Of a DNA stretch of 64,000 bases, positions 24,181 through 35,511 are shown in pieces. The notes under the pieces were generated by a model that saw nothing but the letters and a program-made list of their open reading frames with translations, was not told where the DNA came from and made no database searches. A program made the translations under genes and the position numbers. The stretch is from Homarus americanus (Eukaryota > Arthropoda > Malacostraca > Decapoda > Nephropidae). The stretch's first letter is position 1. Every line of letters begins with the position of its first letter. The stretch covers positions 4,167,061-4,231,060 of the forward strand of contig NW_024732415.1 in the NCBI RefSeq assembly GCF_018991925.1, written 5' to 3'.

Positions 24181-24443
24181 GGTCTGCAGTGTGTTGAATC
24201 CTCACTGCCCTTAACGGGTCCTTCACGCCTGCGGGACCCACTTTCACCATCATTGTACATAAAGAAAAATTAATGTTTACTACCAACAATTAAAATCAAC
24301 AGAGCCTATATAACAACAGATGTTTCATTCAGTTTTAGGACCGGTCGTAACAAAACATACATTCATACACACCACCAGTTGTTGTAAATATTATTGTGGG
24401 TATTTACATTTTTGTTCACTAACCACTACTGTATAACAACCAC

Positions 24444-24446
<3 letters not shown>

Positions 24447-24483
<37 letters not shown>

Positions 24484-24660
24484 GTATGGATGGTGGATAA
24501 ATGAGAGACAGACGAGGATGGATGAACGGATAGAGAGATGGTCGACGGCAGAATGGAAGGACGATGACAGGAGATGTACAGTACGACCAAATAAAATAGA
24601 CGACCACTGGCGGACAGACAGATGGAAGAGACGAACATGACGGATGGACGGAAAAGACAA
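24447..24660. repeat. (GA)n microsatellite then GATGGATGGACGG-type low-complexity DNA
   Basis: A pure GA run at 24447-24480, then degenerate GGATG, GACGG and AGAC words. Confidence 0.85.
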
Positions 24661-24769
24661 CAGACCTGTCCACCTTATATACAACATTTTACCTACATGG
24701 ACTAAAATAAGGCAATAAAACAAAATAAAAAACACACAAACAAATATATACAGACCAGTAAATCCAATA

Positions 24770-24925
24770 TTAGCGCGCTCTTGTGTTGGCGGCGGCAGCG
24801 ATGTTTACAAAGTGGCGCTGTTCCTACGTCACTTATGTCGCTCTCATTATTACCCCGTGTGGCTTAGATTACGACCCACTGCTAGTATAATCAGACGTAA
24901 TCCTCGCCGCCCGCCTCACACCTCA
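24770..24925. promoter_or_regulatory. Complex GC-balanced patch upstream of the homeobox exon (candidate regulatory)
   Basis: A non-repetitive island in a repeat-rich area, with GGCGGCGGCAGCGATGTTTA, CTACGTCAC, GTGGCTTAGATTACGACC and CAGACGTAATCC. TTAGATTA and GTAATCC resemble homeodomain/Otx-type sites. Function is inferred only from contrast with the surroundings. Confidence 0.25.
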
Positions 24926-25059
24926 GAAATACCCACGAAAAAAATCTGGGGAATGGTAGGGAAGAGTGTGTGGGGATGAGAGGGAAGGGGATTCTTCCTC
25001 TGAGGGATTAGCGAGAGCTGCGACACGTGTCCTGCTGGGAGACGCGGTACTGAGGGAGA

Positions 25060-25262
25060 TTGTGCCACTTTAGGCAGAGGCTGGCAACTTAAGGAGGGGT
25101 GGCACTTAAGGATAGGTGGCACTTTATAAAGGGCGGTATTCAGAGAGGGGTGACACTTACACAGGGTAGCGTTTATAGAAAAGTGACACTTAGGGATTTG
25201 AGGTACTTAAGGAGGAGTGCCACTTGGTGAGAAGATGCACTTAGGGAAAGGTGACACTTCAG
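25060..25262. repeat. Degenerate AGGGGTGGCACTTAAGGA repeat
   Basis: GGTGGCACTTAAGG, GGTGACACTTA and GTGCCACTTGG recur every 20-30 bases. Confidence 0.7.
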
Positions 25263-27160
25263 ATTAGCCTCTCGTTCAACATTTTCTCACGTCGGCCTAA
25301 AGTAAGGAACATAACGCTTTATATCCTTGCATCCATCACACATGGCTTACAGTCGGTAAATATTGATACAGCCAACAGATTTGAACCAATTTCATACGTC
25401 GACTTATATCACAAATATCTGGCATGGTGTGTGCTTGTGATGGAGTTACGACCCTGTAATAATCTTATAGTGCAAAATCTTGGTTTATGTTCAATAATTC
25501 TTTGATACAGAATAGATTGTAACTAAAATTAACATACAGCTTTGCATTATTGCGGGAGTGATTGACCTTTAGTGTTAAAATCTGAAAATGGTGCGTGGAT
25601 CTGGGAGGCCGCCAGAGCCCCAGGTGGGTTGTGGTTGGAGGAGCAACACGATAAAGACTCCTCGCATTTTGTTTAGTGTAGGTCGTCGCGTCTGGCAGAC
25701 ATAATACACTATATATCAATATACTAATATGTTATACACATTATATATCAAAATTTTTATTTAATTGTACCTTTAATATTCCTGTCCCCGCTATTTCAAA
25801 ATGTGGCATTGATTCTAAACTTTCTTCACTTCCTTTATACCAACACTGAATAGTAAAAGTATCAAACTACCAATAACAATTTGCGTCTTCCTTTTTAAGT
25901 GTAAACAGCTGTAAAAAGTTTGAGATCCTGGAGGGGGTGACAATGAGGTGCGCTCTGTACAATCCACAACGTCAAATTCACAAGACAAAATGAAACCGCT
26001 TCTCCTCAGTTTTGAACCTCCTCAATGATCAACTTTGGTCCTGAATGTACCTGTATGTACTTGCTTCGGCAGCACTTATACTGTACTAAAATTGGTCCTT
26101 GATTTTTTTCAGCGTTATATTTGGTACTTAAAAAAAGGATAAAACTTTGAAGAACATAAAAACACAGTTCATCATAAAGCTTGTATATAATAATTACGTC
26201 AACTGCCATCTCAGACATGAAGTCCTGCCTCCACTGTTATCACTTGTAATTAAAAGGACTTGTCACGGTAATTTAGAATAGTATTTTTATTAAAATTTTC
26301 TTTCAATAACTTTACGAGAGAAAAATATACGAATACGTAGTATTATAATAAATTTCTGAATAATAACCGACTAAAACCAGATGTGTGTTGCGTGGTGAAC
26401 ACAGTCCACGATACGTGACCCCACCTGTAATATCATATTCACCTGCTCCATCTTAATGCTGCAAAACTTATATACAGTACAAGTAATAAGACAATTATTT
26501 GTATACTAAAGTTTATTAAGAATATGTACGTATTTCTAACGCAATCCTATTGTAATTATTTTTTACAACAGAATGAAATCATAAATTATATAATAATTAA
26601 GCATAATTAGCCCTGATATCTTAAGTCCCATATTCTTCGTTCATGTCCATGCAGGCTGACGTCAGAAGTTTAAAAGCTTAGAATTAGATATTGAAAAGTG
26701 ATTACATGGCTCACCATTATTCATTCATGCGCCAAAATCTGTCATTAGTATTACGCTTGAAATTTAAGGCTATCGCTTAAAGGAATCATGGTGTCTTGGA
26801 ATTTAGAGTGTCATATAAGAATACGTTTGCTGTGAAGGTGTCTGCTGGAACACTCTACTCACACTGGCTCAACTTACCCTGCGGAGCAACAGTTAACCTG
26901 ATGACAGAATGTAACTACGTGCACTTGGTTCACTTCGGTAACAGCACAATGATGGCTGCCAAAATTATCGCCAAAGTTGCACTACACTGAGACCTTTCCG
27001 CTTCTCGACATGTTTGCCATCTTGATCCTGAACTAACTAACTAACTTTCTCACAAGGATACAGAATTCAACTATCCTCCATTAATTCATACAAGTTCCCT
27101 CTCAGGCGAGGCTACAGAGCAGAAATCATTCACTCACTAATTTCTTTATATCTCTTACAG
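25263..27160. other. AT-rich intron or upstream DNA before the first homeobox exon
   Basis: No further Prrx coding exon was recognised here. A GC-balanced stretch at 26640-26780 includes ATGCAGGCTGACGTCAGAAG. The pyrimidine tract at 27141-27160 belongs to the acceptor. Confidence 0.4.
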
Positions 27161-27327
27161 ACGAGGACGCAGAAGGGAGGAAGAAGAAGCCGAGGAGGAA
27201 CAGGACGACCTTTACGTCTGTACAATTGACGGCGCTGGAGAAAGTATTCGAGAGGACGCACTACCCTGACGCCTTCGTCAGAGAGGAACTGGCCAAGCGC
27301 ACCAACCTCAGCGAGGCCAGAGTCCAG
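27161..27327 (+). CDS. Prrx: Prrx-family homeobox gene, internal coding exon with homeodomain residues 1-46
   Basis: This exon encodes the N-terminal arm, helix 1, helix 2 and the start of helix 3 of a paired-like homeodomain, a sequence-specific DNA-binding domain of a nuclear transcription factor. The first two bases (AC) complete a codon split with a missing upstream exon; 55 whole codons follow. A basic stretch ([13 protein letters not shown]) leads into the homeodomain, which starts at exon residue 10. Family-diagnostic motifs are [28 protein letters not shown] and SEARVQ; the combination fits PRRX1/PRRX2 better than ARX, OTP, DRGX or SHOX. The acceptor is a pyrimidine tract ending TCTCTTACAG and the donor is CAG|GTGAGA. 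The intron falls between homeodomain residues 46 and 47, the usual site in paired-like genes. In vertebrates PRRX factors act in mesenchyme and limb; the role in this animal is not shown by the sequence. Confidence 0.95.
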
Positions 27328-28157
27328 GTGAGACACAGTATATATTCTGTGATACAGCCCGACGCAGGAGAGTTCACGGTGACGCAAGTTGAGCCATGTA
27401 GATAGACACCTGTTATGGCGTAACTACTGATTAAGGTTATTATCACACAGTTAAACTTATTGTGCATTCCCTTGACAAACGTAGAGTGAGCTGCGTTACA
27501 ATCCTAAGTGTACAAATAGAGAAGACGGGGTTATATAAGTGATGTTATATAAGTGAAAATAAAACACACCAACCACAAACTACGAGCTAGACTAAACTGA
27601 AGTACGTTCCCGGTAAAACAGAGCGTCGGTATTTGGTAGTCGGTACACGAAAAATATTACTGTCTTTACTTAATGGGACGACTTTACATCAAGCCTTCAG
27701 TGATTTGGTGGTCAACAAGAGACTGGGGAAGCGTGGAAGAGGGTCTGTACAGTTGTTCTCGTTTTATAATTCTATTCTATGACTGTACAGTTGTCGTGTT
27801 TCCTCCGCAGTAACTTTCAACTCATCTTCCCATTAACTCTGCTCTTCTGCTGGTCTCACATCAGTGGCCGGTAAACTCTTAATAAAAAAATTCAAAATCG
27901 AACAAGTAGAGGTACCGTACATTCAACGTGTACATGTACACCGCCCTGCACTTCGCGCAACACCTAGAAGCAGAATGGGGTAGGGGCGGTGTATAACAAT
28001 GAGTTTTACAACAAAAAAATACCTTCGTTCACGTAACACTGGAGTGTTGACGGGCGACAGCAGGAAAAAGGTTGTTCTAGTTGCCGGTCCTGAGGTGGAC
28101 CACTACCAAAGGTCCTCTCCCCGGTGTACGACGTTATTTCCCGTGTCCCATCGATTC

Positions 28158-28171
28158 CCGCTAGAGGGCGA
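28158..28171 (+). promoter_or_regulatory. CTCF-like motif CCGCTAGAGGGCGA
   Basis: It matches the core pattern CC-x-S-Y-AGRKGGC-RS at nearly all positions and lies about 830 bases into the 32.6-kb intron. A single motif match is weak evidence. Confidence 0.25.
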
Positions 28172-30624
28172 CATTCTCCATCAGTCTTCCTCACATTCCT
28201 ACAAGCCCCCCTCCCCAACTCCTGTTCTCCAAAAGGATAACTTTCTGCCACTTTAACACCGCTGGACAAACAGGCTGGATGCAGAAAATGCAGGATTCAA
28301 TGATATAAAGAAAACACTGGACCGCTTGTAACAAAAATAACATCTGTTACCATTACAGTACTACAAACCACACAAGAAGACCATCGTGACCACGTCATCC
28401 ATACCAGGATGGCCGTGACTGAGAAGCCAAGTTAAGTACTGTTAGTGTCCTGTTGTTTATGAGGTGAGGCCAGCCGATAGCATGTTTCATCCATATGGTC
28501 TTTGTTTTGTCTCTAGCTCCCGGATACGTGTACTGTACCCTGACAGACAACATCTCCTTGACACGATCATCGGGTGAAAGAACACCAGACAATACCTGCC
28601 CTTGTTGGGATCCGTGGCGGGTGTTGGGGATGGAGGTGAGAACTTGGTTATCAAATGCTTAGGACAACTGTGTATCCAATCCATTATCGTCATCTGTTTT
28701 GATCACATCGTTTTGGAGATGAAAGTGTGTGTGTGTTTGTGTGATGTACAGCAGATGTTTATCAAGGATGGTTTACCGAGTCAACAACTTTGTGGCTCCT
28801 TTAAAACCTGCGACTTTATTTTGTGTCCAGTCGAGTACGGTAGTTTTATTTTATGTGATTTTAATATAGCCAGCGTCTTATAATTCACCCTCGTTACATC
28901 TTTAATGAAAACCACAGACACCCCCATAAGTATGAATTAAGACAATCTCAACACGCATAATAAACCACAAGATTCAGTAGTAATGTTTTCCTCTTTGGGT
29001 TGAGCGTATTGGTTAGCAATGTTAGACTCTACCGTGTGGGAGTGAAGGTTTATGTCGTTTTCTAGTAACTAAAAAATACGCACAAACACACACACCACAA
29101 GACACCTACACAAGAACAACAACAATATATTCTATTTCAGAAAACGGAATAATCCTGATATACAAAGATGTCGGAATGCACCAATCTGGCTCAAGAATGA
29201 CGTCAAAAATGGAATCAAAATTACACCGAGTCTCTACCGTAATTAAGGCACGTTCATTTAATACCAAAATCAACGTACATCTCCGTGAGCCCTTAATGAC
29301 TGTGTAGGAGTAAGCTCATCACCCCTGGCCAACACACAACAAGGCTCAAGCTGTGATACATATACCTTACTGCCAAGCGCGTCTTGTCACCCCACCTCAA
29401 GCTTTTATATGTAAGAAATCTGTACTGATCACTGTACACATATTTAATTCACTAAGTTATTTCTCCCTCACTAACTTCTAAATTTACATTATACACAAAT
29501 ATCTGAATTCTAGCATTTGTTTATTATTCATAAATATTGAATTTATAATCAATCATTTCTTCCTCCCTAACTTCTAAATCTGAATTCGTCGTCGCACACA
29601 AAACTCAACATTTAATCAAATTATCACCTTCCACACACTGCCTCCTTTGAGTCAACACACACACCACGGCTCCCTCACACTGCCTGCATCTCATCAACTT
29701 GTCTATTTCTGATCATACGGTCTACAGCTCCACACACACACTCACTCACTCATGAGGATGCAGGCTGACTCCATTACTGTACCACGTATATATGTCGAGG
29801 TTCGGTAGTTTTTGGATACATTTCTCTTCATGTCTGTAGTAAATTAAGGTAGGAAAACTTATTCCATTATTGGGCGTATTTAACTTGGTTCTGAATGTAT
29901 CGATACATATTAAACACAATTACATACAATATGTTAAGATACAAAAGTTTCTGATACCGTGACCACTTGTGAATGGCTGTACCTGTATTGTATATCTCAA
30001 CCCTGAAGTTGCACTGTACTAAGTTATCTTTCTGTAACTATTACGGCACCATGTTCATAGAAGTTACCATATCTTACTCTATACCTAAACCTGCACCTGT
30101 ACTGATGCTTCTGTGCTGAGACACCACCTGAATGTATGATACTCTTACCTCCTACCTGCATATTACACGTCAATCTTCACTAACTGAAATATCATTGTAA
30201 ACCTTGTAAATCTATCGTGTAAAATATATGTCCATTGCTTCATTCACCTGTGGATATTCTTAAACCAGAATCTAATGGCTGCAGCACACTTTTCAGGGTA
30301 AATATATATATGACTTATATACATTAACGAGGAATAAATTCACCAGAAAACTCTATATATTTTAGTTATAAATAAATCAGATAATAATTATACTGCACTG
30401 TACAATACATTAAAAACAGAAATTTAAGGTACCAGTAACGATTCAATTAAAGTCAGATATGAGAGCGAATAATTTAATTAAAAACAACTGTTTATCGATA
30501 AAAATTAATTCAACTTTAAATTTAGATATTCTTAAATGTTTATATTATCTATTCCTCTCCCAATTTTCAGTGCGGGTAGATTAAGGGCCACAGAAATGAC
30601 AAAGAAATGGAGGAATGATAAGGT

Positions 30625-30627
<3 letters not shown>
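28172..30627. other. Intron sequence, AT-rich, no gene seen
   Basis: Few repeats compared with the rest of the window. Short CA patches occur near 29080 and 29730. Confidence 0.4.

Positions 30628-30684
<57 letters not shown>
30627..30684. repeat. (GA)n microsatellite
   Basis: About 29 uninterrupted GA units. Confidence 0.97.
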
Positions 30685-30687
<3 letters not shown>

Positions 30688-31081
30688 CAACTACCAGTAC
30701 ACATCTCAACACACACACGCTTGTTCATATCCTCAACCATAACACAACACACCTAAAGAATCCTTACATGTATAACTCACACCTCTGGTAATTCACTCGC
30801 CATAATAAGTTGAACCGTCACAGTATTTGTTCATATAATTTCCTCTATGAGTATTACCACTTTCAGGGAAATGACTGAGGGAATTAAATGGAATATTTCT
30901 GAGTAGTTTATGAGAATCAGCCGGGAATGAAGACATGTACACACACACACACACACCTGCTACTCCCCTCACACAAGACCTAAAACTCTCCCTCCGTCGA
31001 AGTTTCATATATAGAATCCCACAATACGGTGGCGGAGTAGTTGATAGATAATTAACTACTGTAGATAGATAGATAGTAATA

Positions 31082-31955
31082 CAGTGGGGTATGCTATAAC
31101 GAACGTAATTGGTTCCAGAACCTCGTTCGTTATAGCATTCGTTCGTTATAGGATTAATCCGTTCCAGGCCCCCAAATACAACCACTTAACACTGAAAAAA
31201 TTCTGTGGAAAATGTAAAAAATAAGGTACTTTATCTTACCTTAGTGTTATTCAGCATGCAGGTACCCCTAAACACTGGCACATCACTATCACTTCCACTG
31301 GGAGTCTTGGCTTTAAGGTCCTCAAACAATTGTTTAGCCTTCTCACAAATTATAGCTTCACTAATGTTACCACCTGCCATTTCTTTCTCCTTTATCCACA
31401 CTAAGAGTAAATTTTCTATCTCTTCAATCACATTACACCTTGCTTTGCTAAGTCTAAAGATTCCCTTAGCCACTTGCACAGTTTTTAACTCCTCTTTATT
31501 CTTCAAAATCGTACATATAGTCGATTTAGCCATCCCATACATCACTAAGTTTCGCAATGCTTCTTCCATTCTCACGTTTCTTTATAATTTCTTTCTTAGT
31601 TTCAAGGGTTATTAGCTTTCTCACTCGCTTTGGACGACTCATTGTTACAATTGTATACTTGTATAACAAAATAGTTATACAAATAACGCGAATTTCCACA
31701 TCAAAAGACGAAATTTCAACAATAACAGTGGTGCACTGGCTACACAATGAGACAAAGATGGCGCCTGACGCTCTTGTTGTGGGTCGCGGTACAACAATAT
31801 TCATGCGCCAGGCAGTGCGCCAGTTATAGTGAACCCCGTATTCATCCGCGTTCGTTGTAGGAGTTGCGTTCGTTATAGCATTCTCAATTTTATAGGTAAA
31901 ACCGTTCGTTATAGGAATATTCGTAGTAGGATCCGTTCGTTATAGCATACCCCAG
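31082..31955 (-). mobile_element. Tigger/pogo-type DNA transposon, internally deleted, both inverted ends kept
   Basis: The left end CAGTGGGGTATGCTATAACG, next to a TA, is matched by an inverted copy ending GTTATAGCATACCCCA near 31954. The minus strand encodes the N-terminal part of a CENP-B/pogo-type transposase. It reads RPKRVRKLITLETKKEI (psq-like helix-turn-helix), then after a frameshift near 31535 YGMAKSTICTILKNKEEL, and then ISEAIICEKAKQLFEDL from the Tc5-type DNA-binding region. The frame loses similarity after about 31262 and the whole DDE catalytic domain is missing, so this is a non-autonomous derivative. GTTCGTTATAG is repeated several times inside the ends. Confidence 0.85.
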
Positions 31956-32203
31956 CTATAACGAACGCAACTCCTACAACGAACGCGCGATGAAATACGG
32001 GACTACTTCACCTGGCGCATGAATATTGTTGTACCCTTGAAACGAAACCACAACAATGGCTAAATCGACTATATGTACAGAGCTGTGCAAGTGGCATCTT
32101 TAGACTTAGCAAAGCTCCAGGTGGTAGGCTAAACAATTGTTTGAGGACCTTAAAGCCAAGACTCCCAGTGGAAGTGATAGTGATGTGCCAGTGTTTAGGG
32201 GTA
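31956..32203 (+). mobile_element. Second, rearranged partial Tigger copy in inverted orientation
   Basis: Directly abutting the first element, the sequence from GCTATAACGAACGCAACTCC is the reverse complement of the first element's right sub-terminal region. It is followed by + strand pieces of the same transposase region (GGCTAAATCGACTATATGTA; CCCAGTGGAAGTGATAGTG; GCCAGTGTTTAGGGGTA). Several internal blocks are deleted. The pair forms a head-to-head inverted structure. Confidence 0.75.
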
Positions 32204-32871
32204 GTGAAAAGTCTTGTTATAACGTCATCATATAGCACTGTGTTAGTCGTGTGAGGTCTGGTGACTGTATCGAAGTGGGTGCTTATACCGTTACCATACC
32301 AGTTAAAGCTATCACCTCAAGCTACACCTTACCAGTCTTGTGTAGCAGTCACCAGCGGAAGAACAAACCCAGAAGAGGAGATGTACAGTCCCCTCTCACT
32401 AGTGCGTTTACAGGAGCTCGTCATATAAACAGTCCACAAATCATTACCTTTGAGATATTTGTTTTAATATGGATTTAATTTGATTCCATACTGTGTTTAC
32501 TGTTGCGAGTTTCCTTCTGTCGAATGTAAACAAACACAGACCTGCCACACTGCACAAAATCTGACGAGCTCCTGTAAACGCACTAGTGAAGGGGGGTGTA
32601 TAAGGTAGAAAATGTCAAGTTTGTAGTGGTGATGGTGGTGCCCGTCCCTGTCCCATTCCTTACCCGACTGTCAGTGACGCCACATACCTCTGTCACACCT
32701 CCCCCTTCTGTCCTATACCTGTCACTCACACTACCCTCCCCTGTGTACTTCTAGGTCTGTTTATATATACTTAAGACTACTCTATTCAGCCCCAAGTCAA
32801 TCCTTACCCTACACACCACCTAAAATAAATTATAACCCTTACTAGAGCAATGCAGATGTGATCAAACAAAA
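32204..32871. other. Intron sequence, no gene seen
   Basis: CACTAGTGCGTTTACAGGAG (32398-) and its near reverse complement at about 32567-32587 (CTCCTGTAAACGCACTAGTG) form an inverted repeat about 190 bases apart, suggesting another small foldback element. Confidence 0.5.
32398..32587. repeat. Inverted repeat of about 20-bp arms (possible small foldback element)
   Basis: CACTAGTGCGTTTACAGGAG with GCTCGTCA at the left, and TGACGAGC with CTCCTGTAAACGCACTAGTG at the right, are exact reverse complements. The interior is AT-rich and non-coding. Confidence 0.8.
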
Positions 32872-33381
32872 TTACTCTCTTAACTTCTCGGTAGACCCAT
32901 GTGATAGTTGATTGACGTTAAATAACCATTGTAATTTGAAGTAAACTCCTAATTGTATGGTTGATTGTGGTAATTACATCCCTGACGACGCAACAACTTA
33001 GGTTATACAGTATGTCGCTGATTTGCATGGATTTCGAGGAGTGGCAATCAACAAGAACTTAACCGTGGTGTTAAAAAATTCTCCTTGATGATGTTAGTAC
33101 CCAAGATGTGAGCTTAATGCTTGCAGATGTGGTTATTAAATTACTCTCTTAACTTCTCGGTAGACCCATGTGATAGTTGATTGACGTTAAATAACCATTG
33201 TAATTTGAAGTAAACTCCTAATTGTATGGTTGATTGTGGTAATTACATCCCTGACGACGCAACAACTTAGGTTATACAGTATGTCGCTGATTTGCATGGA
33301 TTTCGAGGAGTGGCAATCAACAAGAACTTAACCGTGGTGTTAAAAAATTCTCCTTGATGATGTTAGTACCCAAGATGTGAG
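32872..33381. repeat. Exact tandem duplication, 269-bp period
   Basis: Positions 32872-33112 recur without visible change at 33141-33381. The short spacer after copy 1 (CTTAATGCTTGCAGATGTGG) resembles the lead-in before copy 1 (TGCAGATGTG). Parts of the unit (GACGCAACAACTTAGGTTAT, TGTCGCTGA) also occur at 56028-56056. Confidence 0.9.
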
Positions 33382-34020
33382 TGGCTTATTTCCACCCCTT
33401 ATTCATGCTTGTCTTATTCAACTGGTTATTATTTGTCACTCATCAGCTACTCGATATTCCTTTACTGACTCATTCGTTGTTAACTCCTCTTTGGTGTTAC
33501 CCTTACCTGTCACTCATCCTGTAGTACCTATTACTTATTCATCACTGATACGACACTCATCCCCCAGTTACCTACACCCTGTTACTCACCTGTTATTCTA
33601 CTCACCCTCTACGCCCCCACCTGTGAGTTATTCCGTCACACACTTTCTTCTGACGGGTCACTCATATTACTCATCTGTGAATACTGAAATTCATCCTGTG
33701 GTTCATATTTTTACCCGTCTCCTCACTGAAACTCCCCACCCCTTTCTCTCCCCTCACCTCTCGTTCATTTATCTCCCCTCATCTCACTTTACTCTTTCGT
33801 CACATCTCACTTACCCTTACCTCACCTCTTACTCCCCCCCCACCTCCCTCAATTCCCTTACTAATCACTCTCCCCTGAGTTCTCACTCCCTCATCTTTCA
33901 TTTTCCCCTCATGTCTCCTCCCCCCCCCCTCCTCCTCCTCATCAGACCACGGAGTGAGGGGAGAGAGGAAATACCGGGGTGAGGGGAAGGTAGTGTGCGA
34001 TTGAGGGTCTGGGTGGCGCC
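33382..34020. other. C/T-rich sequence with degenerate CACTCATCCTGTTA-type words
   Basis: Words like GTTACTCACCTGTTATTC and TCACTCATCAGC suggest an old minisatellite. From about 33720 it becomes nearly pure CCCTCACCTC-type pyrimidine DNA. Confidence 0.5.
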
Positions 34021-34022
34021 CC

Positions 34023-34310
34023 GTTACGCCCCGCCACCCACGCCCACACGCCACCCTGATGTTCGTTACCTGCGCCGCCCACCCACGCCACCCTGATGCT
34101 CTTTATCCGCGCCGCCCATCCACGCCCACACACCACCCTGATGCTCGTTACCCGCGCCGCCCACCCACGCCTATACGCCACCCTGATGTTTGTTACCTGC
34201 GCCGCCCATTCACGCCCACACGCCACCCTGATGCTCGTTACTCGCACCGCCTATCCATGCCCACACGCCACCCTGATGCCTGTTACCTGCGCCGCCCATC
34301 CACATCCACA
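34023..34310. repeat. 45-bp minisatellite (CCACCCTGATGCTCGTTACC core)
   Basis: The landmark CCACCCTGATG occurs at 34051, 34088, 34133, 34178, 34223 and 34268. Spacing is 45 bases except one 37-base deleted unit. The GC-rich 45-mer keeps frames open on both strands. Confidence 0.95.
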
Positions 34311-34316
34311 CTGTGA

Positions 34317-34317
34317 A

Positions 34318-34360
<43 letters not shown>

Positions 34361-34372
34361 CACACACACACA
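34317..34372. repeat. (CA)n microsatellite
   Basis: Near-pure CA with one AAA interruption. Confidence 0.95.
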
Positions 34373-34540
34373 GGGCCAAAGACTAAATTATTGTGCACTT
34401 CTTACTTACATCTCACCGGTCACAAGGTCCCCATGTCTGTTATTTACTGCATAAGGATGGTACTGTAGGTGAGCACCCAGGAACACCTACTGAAAGTGCG
34501 TTCACTTCGGGGTAGTGAAGATACAGTATACAGATCATCT

Positions 34541-34679
34541 ACAGATTAGCTCCCGTGGCTATTTCACCTGAAGATCAACTACCCTCTTGTCACCTGGAGA
34601 GGGGGGTTAAGTTAGGTTAGGACTGGTTAGCGTTAGCTTAAGGTGATACAGTATAAGCTGAGGGGATAACCTTTAGGTG
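34541..34679. mobile_element. Foldback (MITE-like) family A, copy 4
   Basis: The left arm has GATTAGCTCCCGTGGCTATT and TCACCTGAAGATCAACTACC. The right arm, inverted, has AAGGTGATACAGTATAAGC, TGAGGGGATAACCTTTAGG. The middle carries GTTAAGTTAGGTTAGG. The SINE at 34690 is immediately adjacent. Confidence 0.6.
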
Positions 34680-34689
34680 TCCAGCACTA

Positions 34690-34853
34690 GCACACAAGGA
34701 AGCGGTGTGACCGACACTACACTCGATTGTCTTCACTTTCCCAAATGTAAAATTTGGTACCCACTCACAGCTGGGTGGACAGGAGGGCACCCTGGGTGCG
34801 AACTAGTGACCCTAAGCAAGTACTGTAACCACTCGTCCGCCGCATCCCTAAGA
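34690..34853 (-). mobile_element. tRNA-derived SINE, copy 4
   Basis: Read on the minus strand it gives GCGGCGGACGAGTGGTTAC (box A), CACTAGTTCGCACCC (box B), then GAGTGGGTACCAAATTTTAC, GAAGTGAAGACAATCGAGTG and CGCTTCCTTGTGTG. It is the best-preserved head of the family in this window. Confidence 0.65.
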
Positions 34854-34949
34854 GTGCCTGAAATATGTAAAAAGACCACAAGAACACTTTTATTTATTCC
34901 ATGCGACACTGTAGTAACTCGCTGTTAGCTGTTCTAGACACCTGTATAT

Positions 34950-35165
34950 CCTACCACATGCTGGTACCTTAAGTACTATCACATTTTGGCACCTTAAATC
35001 CCATCTCACCTAGCCACCTACCAGACGGAGAACCACCTACCAGGGCAATCTAGCAGTACGAGGCTACCTAGCAGCAGGAGGCCACCTAACCATACGAGGC
35101 GCCTAGCAACACGGGACTATACCTAGTAACAGGAGGCCACCTAGCACACACCGACACGGCCCACC
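34950..35165. repeat. Degenerate ACGAGGCCACCTAGCA repeat
   Basis: GGAGGCCACCTA, TACCTAGTAACAGG and CCTAGCAACACG recur every 20-25 bases. Confidence 0.65.
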
Positions 35166-35511
35166 ACCTAGCAGGCTGTGGATGCCAATAAGAAAGTAAC
35201 ATCAGATGATCCGGAGACACATCTGACAGTTAAACGAGAAGCAATAAATACCAAGTGTTGAACCTAGTGATGGAGGAGCCAGCCACATGCCGCCACACGC
35301 CTACCTGCCTGCTTATCTATACCACCACGCCTCCACAACCCCCAAACCATCACAATACCCATCACCACCACCACACCTTAACCACCCCCACGTCCATCAT
35401 TTACTGTCTTGCGTTGGTACCCTATATTAACGAGCAGTTTCATTAAAATTCGTTCGCTAATATTTGCGATATTTAATGGAATAGAGGTATATGTACGTTT
35501 TTTTTTTCTAG

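Noticed and set aside
31205..31615. + strand frame of 136 codons
   Set aside because: Antisense shadow of the Tigger transposase fragment.
34059..34386. Alternating frames with a 15-residue repeat on both strands
   Set aside because: Explained by the 45-bp minisatellite.
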